This document shows, piece after piece, positions 1 to 7,915 of a DNA stretch of 64,000 nt (positions within the stretch are counted from its first letter, which is position 1; every line of letters starts with the position of its first letter). A program made the position numbers and the translations under genes. Source of the stretch: CALESS01 sp041741455 (GTDB taxonomy: Bacteria; Chloroflexota; Anaerolineae; Anaerolineales; Anaerolineaceae); contig JBGSJZ010000025.1 in NCBI GenBank assembly GCA_041741455.1, forward strand, positions 9,954-73,953, written 5' to 3'. The notes beneath the pieces are model-generated. The model saw only the letters and a list, made by a program, of their open reading frames with translations, made no database searches and was not told where the DNA came from.

Positions 1-257
1 CCAATCCCCTGGTGGGCAATGCGGTGAACCGGCAGGTGGGTAATGTTCCGTCCTCGAAAGATCACCTCTCCCCGGGTTGGTCGAAGGACTCCCGAAATCA
101 TGTTGAAGAGGGTCGTCTTTCCAGCGCCGTTCGGGCCGATGATGGAATGCAGGCTGAGTTCTTGGATGCCGAGGCTGACGTCATCCACTGCAACCAATCC
201 ACCAAATTCTTTGCGAAGATGTCTTGCTTCCAGAAGGGGTTTCTGTTCAGACTCCAT
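1..257 (-). CDS. livG: Branched-chain-type ABC transporter ATP-binding protein, N-terminal part (cut by window edge)
   Basis: Only the first 85 or so residues lie in the window. The protein begins MESEQKPLLE at the ATG ending at 257, preceded by an AAGGA ribosome site. A Walker A motif, GPNGAGKT, follows a typical LivG start (recognition strand with FGGL), and the text after it (NMISGVLRPTRGEV) is standard for ATPases of the hydrophobic amino acid uptake family. It would energise import of an organic solute at the cytoplasmic membrane. The binding-protein gene at 552-1928 is upstream on the same strand, so the two probably belong to one importer. Whether it is LivG or LivF cannot be fixed from the fragment, although the N-terminus is more LivG-like. 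Confidence 0.85.
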   Translation of the reverse strand, partial: MESEQKPLLEARHLRKEFGGLVAVDDVSLGIQELSLHSIIGPNGAGKTTLFNMISGVLRPTRGEVIFRGRNITHLPVHRIAHQGI

Positions 258-551
258 CTAGTTATCCTTGTTCGATTGTTATTCAAAAAACTTAACCGCA
301 GATAGCGCAGATAAAAACACTAAATAATAGATCAAATTCAGCTATGCAATAGCTCATCATTGCGAACGCTGTGCACGGTGTGGGCCCATTGGCCATTCAA
401 TCCCGACCTGGGGGAGTTTGCCACACCGCATTTGGCGGCTCGGATTGTTAGGTTTTTTGGACAATGTTGAGCCGACCCAATATTTAGCAAACCTGGTAGG
501 TAAGGGCATTGCTGCCCTTACCTACCATTGTGAGAATCAAAGTTTCAGAAT
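258..551. other. Intergenic stretch between ABC genes
   Basis: About 290 bases without a convincing gene on either strand. The only clear structure is the 14-bp inverted repeat at 495-526 that follows the binding-protein gene. The remainder should hold the promoter of the ATPase gene, but I could not choose a -35/-10 pair with confidence. Confidence 0.5.
495..526 (-). terminator. Hairpin downstream of the ABC binding-protein gene
   Basis: A perfect 14-bp stem (495-508 paired with 513-526) encloses a 4-base loop, 26 bases beyond the stop codon of the binding-protein gene. The T tract after it on the minus strand is weak, so it may act as a partial terminator or an mRNA-stabilising hairpin. 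Strong expression of binding protein relative to ATPase is a common outcome of this arrangement. Confidence 0.6.
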
Positions 552-1928
552 CTACTTCTTATTCATCTCGCAGCGAGTGGCATAAGGATCCACGAGGGTG
601 CAGGGGATATCCAATTCATCGAAGGCACTGACATAAATCTTCTCGAAGAATTTGTAATCGTTGACACCATCGCCATCACTATCGGGATTGACGTTGACGA
701 GCTTGAGGACGTTCATCGGCTGCTCACAGACATGATCACCCGGGCGGATGTAATAGGTGCCCTTGGGGCCTTCAAACTGCAGACCTTCCAGAGCCAGGAT
801 CATGGCATCACCAGTGGCGTCGCCAGCGGTCTTTTCCAGGGCAGCGGCCAGGGCAATGGCAGAAGCCATACCACCTGCGGTGAACAGGTCCGGGGGCTCA
901 TTGAAGAGTTCCAGGTGGCGCTTCACGAGATAGTCGTTGACGGCGTTCTCGGGAACCGTGTAGTGATAGACATTCAAACCAACCGTACCGAGAGCGTTCG
1001 AGTAGACGGCAGCGAAGGAAGCATTGTCACCGAAGCCGGTGGAAACGGTCATCTGATCCAGGGTGCCCATATCGGTCAACTGCTGGAAGAGGGTGACGTA
1101 GCCGATGCCGGACCAGGTCAGGAAGAGACAGCCAGCGCCGGAATCCATCGCCTGCTGAATGTAGGCGGTGTAATCGGTGGTCTCAGCCGGGGCGGGGACG
1201 GGGGCGATCACTTCGCCGCCATATTTACCCACGGCAAATTCGAGGGCAACATTGCTGCCCTGACCAAAAGCGTTGTCAATGTAGATGTGGGCGAACTTGG
1301 TGCTGACGTTTTCCACCAGGTACTTGGCGATGACCAGGGTGTCATCATAGCTGGTGCGGGAGGTGCGGAAGACATACGGATTGAAGTTGGCGCCGGTGGT
1401 GAAGGCAGAAGCGGCCGGGTCGATCATCAGGATCATCTTGTTTTCGAGGGCGACTGTGGTCAAAGCCACAGCAACAGCCGAGGAGACCGGTCCCTGCAAG
1501 ATTTCAACGCCGTCTTTTTCAATCAGTTCACGAGCCAGAGCAACACCCTTATCGGGGGTCAGTTCGTCATCCTTGACGATGACTTCGACGGGGCGGTTGG
1601 CGATGATGTAGCGGCCTTCAGCATCCATCTTGCCACCAGAGGCGTATTCCAAGCCAATCTGGAAGCCGCGCTGCTGCTGCAGGCTGTAGAGGGCCATAGC
1701 ACCGGAAGCCGAGGTGATTTGTCCAATCTTGAGGACTTCACCCAGGGGGACTTCGGTCGGGGCGGCGGTGGGGGCTTCGGTCGGAACAGCGGTGGGCTGT
1801 TCAACAACAGGGGCTTCGGTCGGGACCGCGGTGGGTTCAGCAGTGGGTTCCGCGGTGGGCGTCGTGCAGGCTGCCAGCAGCATGCTGAGGAGCACAAGGA
1901 CGCTCAAAATAGTGGTTAGTTTCTTCAT
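552..1928 (-). CDS. ABC transporter substrate-binding lipoprotein, branched-chain amino acid/urea type
   Basis: 458 aa from the ATG at 1928, chosen because GGAGGAAA lies just upstream; a longer reading from TTG would place that ribosome site inside the gene. A signal peptide with lipobox LLAAC is followed by a Pro/Thr/Glu-rich linker (about residues 20-60) that would tether the protein to the cell surface. The rest is a type I periplasmic-binding fold of the LivJ/Peripla_BP_6 type: it starts LKIGQITSASGAM, and the text around LEYASGGKMDAEGR and VEVIVKDDE is characteristic. It should capture an organic solute outside the cell for the ATPase at 1-257. Its position behind a CoA-thioester catabolic cluster suggests a carboxylate or amino acid ligand, but the ligand is not visible from sequence. 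Confidence 0.9.
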   Translation of the reverse strand: MKKLTTILSVLVLLSMLLAACTTPTAEPTAEPTAVPTEAPVVEQPTAVPTEAPTAAPTEVPLGEVLKIGQITSASGAMALYSLQQQRGFQIGLEYASGGKMDAEGRYIIANRPVEVIVKDDELTPDKGVALARELIEKDGVEILQGPVSSAVAVALTTVALENKMILMIDPAASAFTTGANFNPYVFRTSRTSYDDTLVIAKYLVENVSTKFAHIYIDNAFGQGSNVALEFAVGKYGGEVIAPVPAPAETTDYTAYIQQAMDSGAGCLFLTWSGIGYVTLFQQLTDMGTLDQMTVSTGFGDNASFAAVYSNALGTVGLNVYHYTVPENAVNDYLVKRHLELFNEPPDLFTAGGMASAIALAAALEKTAGDATGDAMILALEGLQFEGPKGTYYIRPGDHVCEQPMNVLKLVNVNPDSDGDGVNDYKFFEKIYVSAFDELDIPCTLVDPYATRCEMNKK

Positions 1929-2068
1929 CTTTTCCTCCAAGAAATTTTTTGTATAAATCGATTATAGAACCGATTTTGACAACTAGGTTGTGAGTATTAC
2001 CGTTACTATCCCAGATTGCAACACCTCCTTTCAAACTTCGCCGACGGGCGGGGATTCCATCCAGAGGA

Positions 2069-2470
2069 TCAACCTGACACGACCAAAACTGCCTGGCCTG
2101 TCAGGATCTGCCTCCCGGCCTGATTGAAACAATCGGTTTTTAAAGTGATCAGGCGCTTTTCCGGCTGCCAGGTGGTTACTTCCACCCGGGCGGTCACTGT
2201 ATCTCCGGAAATAATGGGCGCCAGGTACTCAACTTGCTGGCTGAGCAAGGTGCTGCCGGATCCAGGGAGACACATGTTCAGCAGCCCATTGACCAGGCTG
2301 CTGAGAAACAACTCCTGGCAGGTGCGGTGGCCATGCAGGTCGCTGGAGGATCCACCACAGGTCGATTCTGCCTGCAGCAAGAATTCACTGATTGCAGTCA
2401 GGTCCTGTTCAGTCACCTCGCGCACCGCGCTGGCATGTTGACCTACCCAAAACGTCACCCTGTCCTCCAT
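2069..2470 (-). CDS. MaoC-like hot-dog fold protein, probable acyl-CoA hydratase relative
   Basis: 133 aa from the ATG at 2470, which shares a base with the TGA of the upstream hydrolase gene (TGATG), so translation is probably coupled. The C-terminal half matches the MaoC/(R)-hydratase pattern: LVNGLLNMCLPGSGSTLL, then YLAPIISGDTVTARVEV. In that family the active site is an Asp and a His in a GDxNPxH motif. Here the equivalent stretch reads GSSSDLH, so the His is kept but the catalytic Asp position holds Ser. It may be a thioesterase-like or binding variant, or an altered hydratase. It is the last gene of the catabolic run before the transporter genes. Confidence 0.75.
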   Translation of the reverse strand: MEDRVTFWVGQHASAVREVTEQDLTAISEFLLQAESTCGGSSSDLHGHRTCQELFLSSLVNGLLNMCLPGSGSTLLSQQVEYLAPIISGDTVTARVEVTTWQPEKRLITLKTDCFNQAGRQILTGQAVLVVSG

Positions 2471-3273
2471 CAGCCCCAGTTTTGCAAGGCAAAACCAATC
2501 GCCAGGGCATTGAACACACCTGGTTTTTCCATGCACAGGGCATGGCCGGCGCCAGGCACCACCGCCAATTGGGCGTTGGGAATGACGTTGACAATAATTT
2601 CAGCATAGCGGCGAGGCTTGAGGATGTCCTGTTCGCCCACCATGACCAGGGTCGGCGCAGTGATGCGCGGTAGATCCGCGGTCAGGTTTAACTTCAGGAA
2701 GCAGGCCAGCAATTCCTGAAAGGCGTCAAAGTCCAACTCGCTATAGCGGCCGGCAGCCGCAGCGATAGCGGCTTGGTTGGCGGCCGTCCAGGCATCGGAG
2801 AAATTCCAGGGGGCGGTCACCTCGAACAGGCGGCGTGGATCGCGAGCCTTGGCGGCCTCCGCCCAAGTGCGGGCGGCAGTTTCCAACACCGGGTCCACCT
2901 GGCTGACACACGAGGAGAGCAGCAAAGCCTTTGTACGCTGCGGGAATTGCAGGGCAAAGGCCAGGCTGACTTCGCCTCCATAGGAGATGCCGCCAATAAT
3001 GGCCTGCGGAATCTGCAGGGCATCCAGCAGGGCAGCCAGGTCCATGGCATGCAAATTCATGGTGTACGGACCGGCCGGATGTTCCGAGCGCCACATGCCG
3101 CGGCAATCGTAGAGCAGCACCCGCAAGTGTTTGGCTAACCCAGGCAAGTTGAGACCCCAACTGGCGGTCGACATCAGGATGCCATTGGAAAGCACCAATA
3201 CCGGGGCTTTCTCATCCTGCAGCCCGTGCAGTTCGTAGTAGATCTCGATTCCGTTGGCTTCAATACGCGGCAT
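2470..3273 (-). CDS. Alpha/beta hydrolase, 3-oxoadipate enol-lactonase-like
   Basis: 267 aa, usual length for the family. The nucleophile elbow GISYGG places Ser97. The acid is the Asp in VGEQD near residue 215, and the His is in GAGHALCMEKP near 245. The oxyanion region SNGILMSTASW is in the usual place. Such enzymes hydrolyse enol-lactones, esters or thioesters in the cytoplasm. It lies 15 bases after the OB-fold gene and overlaps the MaoC-like gene by one base, so it belongs to the same operon. The substrate cannot be read from the sequence; ring-opened acids or CoA-thioesters are reasonable given the neighbours. Confidence 0.85.
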   Translation of the reverse strand: MPRIEANGIEIYYELHGLQDEKAPVLVLSNGILMSTASWGLNLPGLAKHLRVLLYDCRGMWRSEHPAGPYTMNLHAMDLAALLDALQIPQAIIGGISYGGEVSLAFALQFPQRTKALLLSSCVSQVDPVLETAARTWAEAAKARDPRRLFEVTAPWNFSDAWTAANQAAIAAAAGRYSELDFDAFQELLACFLKLNLTADLPRITAPTLVMVGEQDILKPRRYAEIIVNVIPNAQLAVVPGAGHALCMEKPGVFNALAIGFALQNWG

Positions 3274-3288
3274 TTTTTGACCTCTTGT

Positions 3289-3705
3289 TTACGCAGCTGG
3301 TTTGAATCCGAGGAAGGTCTTTTTCGCTTCACCTTCACCCCGGTCAATGAAGACCGCTTCCAGTGCCATGCCAATTTGAATTGTTTCCGGTTTGCTCAAG
3401 TCGATTTCGACAATCTGGCCGCTAATTTTCGGGCCTTCTTCCGTTTCCACGATGCCCACGCAGTAGGGGTTCTTGCGATCATAACCGGCGCTGATCATGG
3501 CGGAGGAGCCGACATAAATCACGGTGAAGGCTACCAATTTGCCCTTGCCGGAGAACTCCACCCATTCCATGTCCGCGGCCAGGGTGTCTGGATCCAGCAT
3601 GCGCGGCGGTAAAAACACATGCCCACTGGAAAGCTCGCGCGAGCCCATCAGCTTGTGCTGACCCAGGCCTACGTAAAAGTCGTAACTATTAATATCGGTT
3701 GCCAT
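3289..3705 (-). CDS. OB-fold protein of the DUF35 type, thiolase partner, without zinc-ribbon cysteines
   Basis: 138 aa. It begins three bases after the thiolase stop codon, the classic thiolase-DUF35 pairing. The C-terminal half has the OB-fold pattern (GKLVAFTVIYVGSS, then NPYCVGIVETEEG and MALEAVF). DUF35 proteins normally carry an N-terminal rubredoxin-like zinc ribbon with two CxxC pairs around a PPR motif. Here PPR is present (VFLPPRMLDPDTL) but no cysteines flank it. In known thiolase/HMG-CoA synthase/DUF35 complexes the protein is a scaffold that helps channel CoA intermediates; a scaffold role without zinc is an inference. Confidence 0.8.
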   Translation of the reverse strand: MATDINSYDFYVGLGQHKLMGSRELSSGHVFLPPRMLDPDTLAADMEWVEFSGKGKLVAFTVIYVGSSAMISAGYDRKNPYCVGIVETEEGPKISGQIVEIDLSKPETIQIGMALEAVFIDRGEGEAKKTFLGFKPAA

Positions 3706-3708
3706 GGC

Positions 3709-4971
3709 TTATCTCCGCTCAAAGATGTGCACGGTGCAAGTCTGACCGGTGCCGCCCACATTATGGGTCAGGCCGAGGGTCGGATTGCCGGGGAGCTGGC
3801 GTTCGCCAGCCGAGCCGCGCAACTGCTTCCAGATTTCCACCACCTGGCCAATGCCCGAGGCGCCAACCGGGTGACCTTTGGATTTAAGGCCGCCGGAGGT
3901 GTTGATGGGGTGGCGGCCAGTGCGGGCAGTCTCACCCGCTTCAGCGGCTTTGCCGCCGGTACCCGGAGCGAAAAAGCCCAGGTCTTCGGTGGCCATGATT
4001 TCAGCAATGGTGAAGCAGTCATGCACTTCAGCCAGATCGATATCATCCGGGGTCACGCCCGCCATCTCATAGGCCTCTTTGGCCGCAACGCGGGCGGAGG
4101 GGATGGAAGTCAGGGTGGAGCGGCTATGCAAGGCCCCATCGCTGCCCTGGCCGGTGCCGATGATATGCAGCGGGGTATCGGTAAAGTGGTGAGCCAGCTC
4201 TTCACTGACCAGCAGAACTGTGGCCGCCCCATCTGAAACCGGGGAGCAGTCAAACAGGCGCATCGGCCAGGCGACCATCGGGTTGCCCCGGTCATCATTG
4301 AGAAAATCGAGCTCGGTCTGCCAGGTGGGCATCGGCAGGCCTTTTTTGACCGCCGAAGCCTTGCGGGCTTCCATGATGTCGCGGATGCGCTGGCCGAACT
4401 GGGCTTTGTTATTCAGGGCACCGTTCTCATGATTCTTCAACCCGACCTTCATAAAGGTCTGTGGCGTGGCGCCATAGGCGTGCATATAAGCGCTGGCCAT
4501 CGAGGCATAGAAACCAGGGAAGGTAAAGCCGGAAGGGATTTCATAAACCGCATCCGCAGCGGTGCCGAGAGCATCGGTAACTTTTTCGCCGGGCAAATCG
4601 GTCATTTTCTCGATGCCACCCACCAGCACGATATCGTACAGGCCGGAAGCAATACCAATCATCCCCTGACGCAGGGCAACCCCGCCACTGGCACAGGCAT
4701 CCTCGATCCGGGTCGCCGGGCGGGGCGTCAGTCCAACCCAATCAGCCATGATCGGTGCGATGTGCCCCTGCGACTCGAACAAGTCGCTGGAGAAATTGCC
4801 AATATATAATGCTTTGATATCTTTGGGATCAAAGCCCTTGTCAACGCTGGCCAGCATCTCCTGGAATGCCGTGACAAACAATTCGCGGCTGGTGCGGCAG
4901 CGGAAGGTGCCAAACTTGGTCATCCCCGCGCCGACCACGGCAACACCGCGGCTTAATTTGCGTCCTGCCAT
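3709..4971 (-). CDS. Thiolase-family acyl-CoA acyltransferase (SCP-x/archaeal acetyl-CoA acetyltransferase type)
   Basis: 420 aa from the ATG at 4971, which has GGAGGA seven bases upstream; 33 further upstream codons are in frame but lack a ribosome site. All thiolase active-site elements are present: Cys93 in EDACASGG, the His in EVHDCF, and GHPVGASG near the C-terminus. It should cleave a 3-oxoacyl-CoA with CoA, or carry out the reverse condensation. Thiolases of this subfamily work with a separate OB-fold partner, which here follows after three bases. With the SDR, CoA-transferase and MaoC-like genes it suggests a beta-oxidation-like route for a specific acid rather than general fatty acids. 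Confidence 0.92.
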   Translation of the reverse strand: MAGRKLSRGVAVVGAGMTKFGTFRCRTSRELFVTAFQEMLASVDKGFDPKDIKALYIGNFSSDLFESQGHIAPIMADWVGLTPRPATRIEDACASGGVALRQGMIGIASGLYDIVLVGGIEKMTDLPGEKVTDALGTAADAVYEIPSGFTFPGFYASMASAYMHAYGATPQTFMKVGLKNHENGALNNKAQFGQRIRDIMEARKASAVKKGLPMPTWQTELDFLNDDRGNPMVAWPMRLFDCSPVSDGAATVLLVSEELAHHFTDTPLHIIGTGQGSDGALHSRSTLTSIPSARVAAKEAYEMAGVTPDDIDLAEVHDCFTIAEIMATEDLGFFAPGTGGKAAEAGETARTGRHPINTSGGLKSKGHPVGASGIGQVVEIWKQLRGSAGERQLPGNPTLGLTHNVGGTGQTCTVHIFERR

Positions 4972-5035
4972 AAATCCTCCATTAGTTTTCCCGCAGTCCG
5001 GGTAGACCGAGAGAGAGTCGAATTGCCATCCCCTG

Positions 5036-5073
5036 GGTTTGAAGGTGAGCGTGAACCCGCTCACCTTCAAACC
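5036..5073 (-). terminator. Perfect 16-bp hairpin between hydrolase and thiolase genes
   Basis: The stems 5036-5051 and 5058-5073 are perfectly complementary around a 6-base loop and start 12 bases after the hydrolase stop codon. There is no strong T run after it on the minus strand. It probably attenuates rather than fully separates the thiolase-DUF35-hydrolase-MaoC half of the cluster from the upstream half. Confidence 0.7.
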
Positions 5074-5084
5074 GGAGAAGTTGA

Positions 5085-6152
5085 TTAGGAATGTTTCTTC
5101 AAAAAGGCATGGAAAGCGGGGTTAACCACTTCCGGTTTTTCAATGTGCGGGCTATGGGCTGCATCCGCAATCACCACTTCCTCGAACCAACCGCCAGCCG
5201 CGGCATAGCGGTTGAGCGCATAGCGGGTCTGGGCCACCATGGGCTGGGGCGGGTAGATGTCATCCCCGGGCCAGCCGGGCACATAGCCCAATTTACCCAG
5301 GGCACCCAGGTCGAACATGGAATTGTCAGAGACAATCATGTCCGAGTCGCCGCGCAGCCAAAGGATCGGCAGCTTGATGGCGGCTTTTTCCATGTCCTGC
5401 AGGTCGCCCAGGATGTACTTGGGTGCACCAGCATTGATCACGCCCCAATCACCCGGGGCAGTCATCGGCCAGTTGGCTGAGGGCACAGCATCGCCGGGGT
5501 AATTCTCCGGGCCAATCACCTCACGCAGCGAACCGGTCAGGAAATCCTCTTCCATTTCGGGTTTGAATCCGGCTTTATAGTAGAACGCAGAGATCACGTT
5601 GCGCGGCGAATTGGGATCTTCAGCCGTGCGATCACCTTCTTTAATCCGGCGGATGAAATCTGGGTTGACCACTCCACCGCCCGACCCGGCAAAATCTGGG
5701 AAGCAGGGTTCCCCGGTTTCACCCTTGGTTCCGCCGAAGCCAAACGGGGAGACCGGGCAGACCAGGGTGATGGAAAGAGCTTTTTCGGGGTGATCCGCCA
5801 GGACGCGGTAGAGAATACCACCGCCCAGCGACCAGCCGACCAGGTGGGTTTTTTGGATCTGGAGAGCATCCATCAAAGCCAGCAGGTCTTCCGCCCAATC
5901 ACGATAGCCGCGCCGGGCATCCACCGGCTTGAACTCAGTCCAGCCATAACCGCGCAGATCCGGGGCAATGCCACGGTAACCGGCCGGCAGGGCTAGCATG
6001 GTTTCCTGCCAGTACAGTGCGGAGGCAAAATTTCCATGCAGGAAGATGACCGGAATGCCATCTTGCGGGCCACTGAAGTACGTGTGCATCTTCAGGCGGG
6101 TGGTTTCCACCATGCGGGTGGTGATTCCCTTAAGCGGAGCGGGTGCGTTCAT
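5085..6152 (-). CDS. Alpha/beta hydrolase
   Basis: 355 aa from the ATG at 6152, preceded by AAAGGAGAAACG; a slightly longer reading from 6167 would swallow this ribosome site. Motifs seen: the oxyanion-loop HGNFASALYW near residue 39, the nucleophile elbow GWSLGG with Ser108, an Asp in LRGDSDMIVSD, and the catalytic His in DAAHSPHIEKPE. The central cap region (about 150-235) is long and contains a prolonged insertion. Cytoplasmic esterase, lactonase or C-C hydrolase are all possible. It lies 105 bases behind the lipocalin-like gene in the catabolic cluster and is not closely similar to the other hydrolase of this cluster. Confidence 0.85.
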   Translation of the reverse strand: MNAPAPLKGITTRMVETTRLKMHTYFSGPQDGIPVIFLHGNFASALYWQETMLALPAGYRGIAPDLRGYGWTEFKPVDARRGYRDWAEDLLALMDALQIQKTHLVGWSLGGGILYRVLADHPEKALSITLVCPVSPFGFGGTKGETGEPCFPDFAGSGGGVVNPDFIRRIKEGDRTAEDPNSPRNVISAFYYKAGFKPEMEEDFLTGSLREVIGPENYPGDAVPSANWPMTAPGDWGVINAGAPKYILGDLQDMEKAAIKLPILWLRGDSDMIVSDNSMFDLGALGKLGYVPGWPGDDIYPPQPMVAQTRYALNRYAAAGGWFEEVVIADAAHSPHIEKPEVVNPAFHAFLKKHS

Positions 6153-6257
6153 CGTTTCTCCTTTCATCTTTATCTAAACAACAATCTGTTTTCTAATGAG
6201 TAAGCAGAGCCAAGCATAAGTTTGCTTTTTTAGCTATGCCTCCTCTAATGACAGTTC

Positions 6258-6572
6258 TCAGCCAATCTTTTTGTACAATCGTTTGTTCTTGCCTTCCAGG
6301 CTGGTTGGCCGGGCTGCGCCTGGGTCGGCCAGGTTGATGATCAGGGTATCCCCTTCCACACCGTACACGCCGACAAATTGCCCGACCAGGCCGAGCGTAT
6401 GCTGGGTCTGATCCATATCAATCTGGCCGGCTTCGGCTGTGTAGGTGCCGCTGGAGGTGATGCCCATCTCTTCCAGGCAGGCCATGAAGGTGCCATCCGG
6501 GTGGAACTCAAACCATAAGCCCGGGAAAGCCTGGCCTGCAGGTTGTTGCCATTTACCAAGAATGTCACTCAC
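6258..6572 (-). CDS. Small lipocalin-like protein
   Basis: 104 aa from a GTG at 6572 with AAGGAG seven bases upstream. No signal peptide. The pattern (GKWQQ at the start, FEFHPDGTFMACLEEMGITSSGTY, then DTLIINL) matches the short single-domain lipocalin-like/calycin proteins in which a beta-barrel begins with a G-x-W motif. Such proteins bind small hydrophobic ligands or are structural. It lies 15 bases after the CoA-transferase gene in the same operon. I cannot assign a ligand. Confidence 0.65.
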   Translation of the reverse strand: MSDILGKWQQPAGQAFPGLWFEFHPDGTFMACLEEMGITSSGTYTAEAGQIDMDQTQHTLGLVGQFVGVYGVEGDTLIINLADPGAARPTSLEGKNKRLYKKIG

Positions 6573-6587
6573 GTCTTTTCTCCTTAA

Positions 6588-7913
6588 CTAAATACCAGGG
6601 ACGACCAGGCGGGGAACGATGCCCAGGCGGGCGGCTTCATCCCGCAGCCAGTCACGGAAATCCGGGTGGGCTACTTTGATGAGGGCTTCCAGGCGTTCCT
6701 TGACACAACGGCCGCGCAGTTCAGCCACACCATATTCGGTAACAATGGTATCCACCTCATGACAGGGAACCGTCACTTCGGAACCTTCTGAGAGGACTGG
6801 GGTGATGGTCGAAATGGTGCCATCTTTGGCAGTGGAGCGCAGGGCGATAATGCCGCGTCCGCCTGGAGAACGCTGGGCGCCGCGGTGGGTATCCAACTGT
6901 CCGCCAGTGCCGCTAAAATGGCGGTAGCCGATGCTCTGCGAGCACACCTGACCGAAGATATCCACCTGAAGGGCGGTATTGACGCTGACCATCTTGTAGT
7001 TCTGGCCAATCACATACGGATCATTGGTTACCTTGCCCTGCTGGAACTCGACGCCGATGTTGTTGTTAACAAAGTCATAGAGCTTTTGAGTGCCCAGGGC
7101 AAAAGCCCCGACCATTTTTCCCTTCCAGAGGGTCTTGCGGCGGTTGGTGACAATCCCCGCTTCGTAGAGATCGACCATGCCATCGGTGAACATTTCGGTG
7201 TGGATGCCGAGGTCTTTGCGGTCGCCCAGGAAGGCGGTGATGGCGTTGGGAATGCCGCCAATGCCGAGTTGCAGGGTAGAGCCGTCTTCGATCAAATCAG
7301 CGATGTAGCCGCCGATGGCCTGTTCAGCCTCAGACGAAGGTGCCGGCGGGAAGAGCGGGCAGGGAACGTGATTTTCCACCACATGATCCACTTCGGAAAT
7401 GTGAATCTGGGTGTCGCCCAGGGTCCAGGGCAGGTTTTCGTTGATCTCCAGCACCACCAGGTCTGCCTTTTCGATCAATTGCTTTTCCATGACGAGGCCG
7501 AGTGAAAGCGACATATAACCGCGCGCATCCGGCGGGGTGGCCGTGCCCCAAAAGACATTGACCCTGCCGCCAGCTGCTGCCAGCTTAACGGTAGCTGCCT
7601 GATGCAGGTTGTTGGGGATATAGGATGTGCGGCCTTCCGGGTGCACCCGGCGGTCCGGAGCGCCGTAGAACCAGTTTTGAACAAAGAAATGGCCGCTCAT
7701 CTCCGGCTTGAGGATGAAATCATACTGGCGCAACGGCAAGCAAACCCAGACCGTTACATCTTCCAATCGGTCACGGTGATTGCCCAATTCTGACAGCAGT
7801 CCCGGTGGTTCGGAGCCAGCCATGGCCGCTCCAATTGTCTGATGCGATTGCACCAGAGCCACCGCTTCCGGAATGCTGAGTAATTTTTGCTTGTAGAGTT
7901 GTTTATGGTCCAT
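6588..7913 (-). CDS. Acetyl-CoA hydrolase/4-hydroxybutyrate CoA-transferase family protein
   Basis: 441 aa, typical for single-chain family I CoA-transferases of the cat2/4-hydroxybutyrate type. The catalytic glutamate is Glu240 in GIHTEMFTDGMVDL, which forms the glutamyl-CoA thioester in this family. The Gly-rich GIGGIPNA loop lies 20 residues before it, and the C-terminal domain carries GQVCSQSIGYRHFSGTGGQ. It should move CoA from acetyl-CoA or another donor to an organic acid, the usual activation step of a catabolic route. The start is two bases after the stop of the FabH-like gene with no good ribosome site of its own, indicating translational coupling. Confidence 0.9.
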   Translation of the reverse strand: MDHKQLYKQKLLSIPEAVALVQSHQTIGAAMAGSEPPGLLSELGNHRDRLEDVTVWVCLPLRQYDFILKPEMSGHFFVQNWFYGAPDRRVHPEGRTSYIPNNLHQAATVKLAAAGGRVNVFWGTATPPDARGYMSLSLGLVMEKQLIEKADLVVLEINENLPWTLGDTQIHISEVDHVVENHVPCPLFPPAPSSEAEQAIGGYIADLIEDGSTLQLGIGGIPNAITAFLGDRKDLGIHTEMFTDGMVDLYEAGIVTNRRKTLWKGKMVGAFALGTQKLYDFVNNNIGVEFQQGKVTNDPYVIGQNYKMVSVNTALQVDIFGQVCSQSIGYRHFSGTGGQLDTHRGAQRSPGGRGIIALRSTAKDGTISTITPVLSEGSEVTVPCHEVDTIVTEYGVAELRGRCVKERLEALIKVAHPDFRDWLRDEAARLGIVPRLVVPGI

Positions 7914-7915
7914 GG

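Noticed and set aside
732..1919. A 395-codon open frame on the plus strand
   Set aside because: It is antisense to the clear ABC binding-protein gene, is Gly-rich from the reverse reading of a Pro/Thr linker, and has no family motif.
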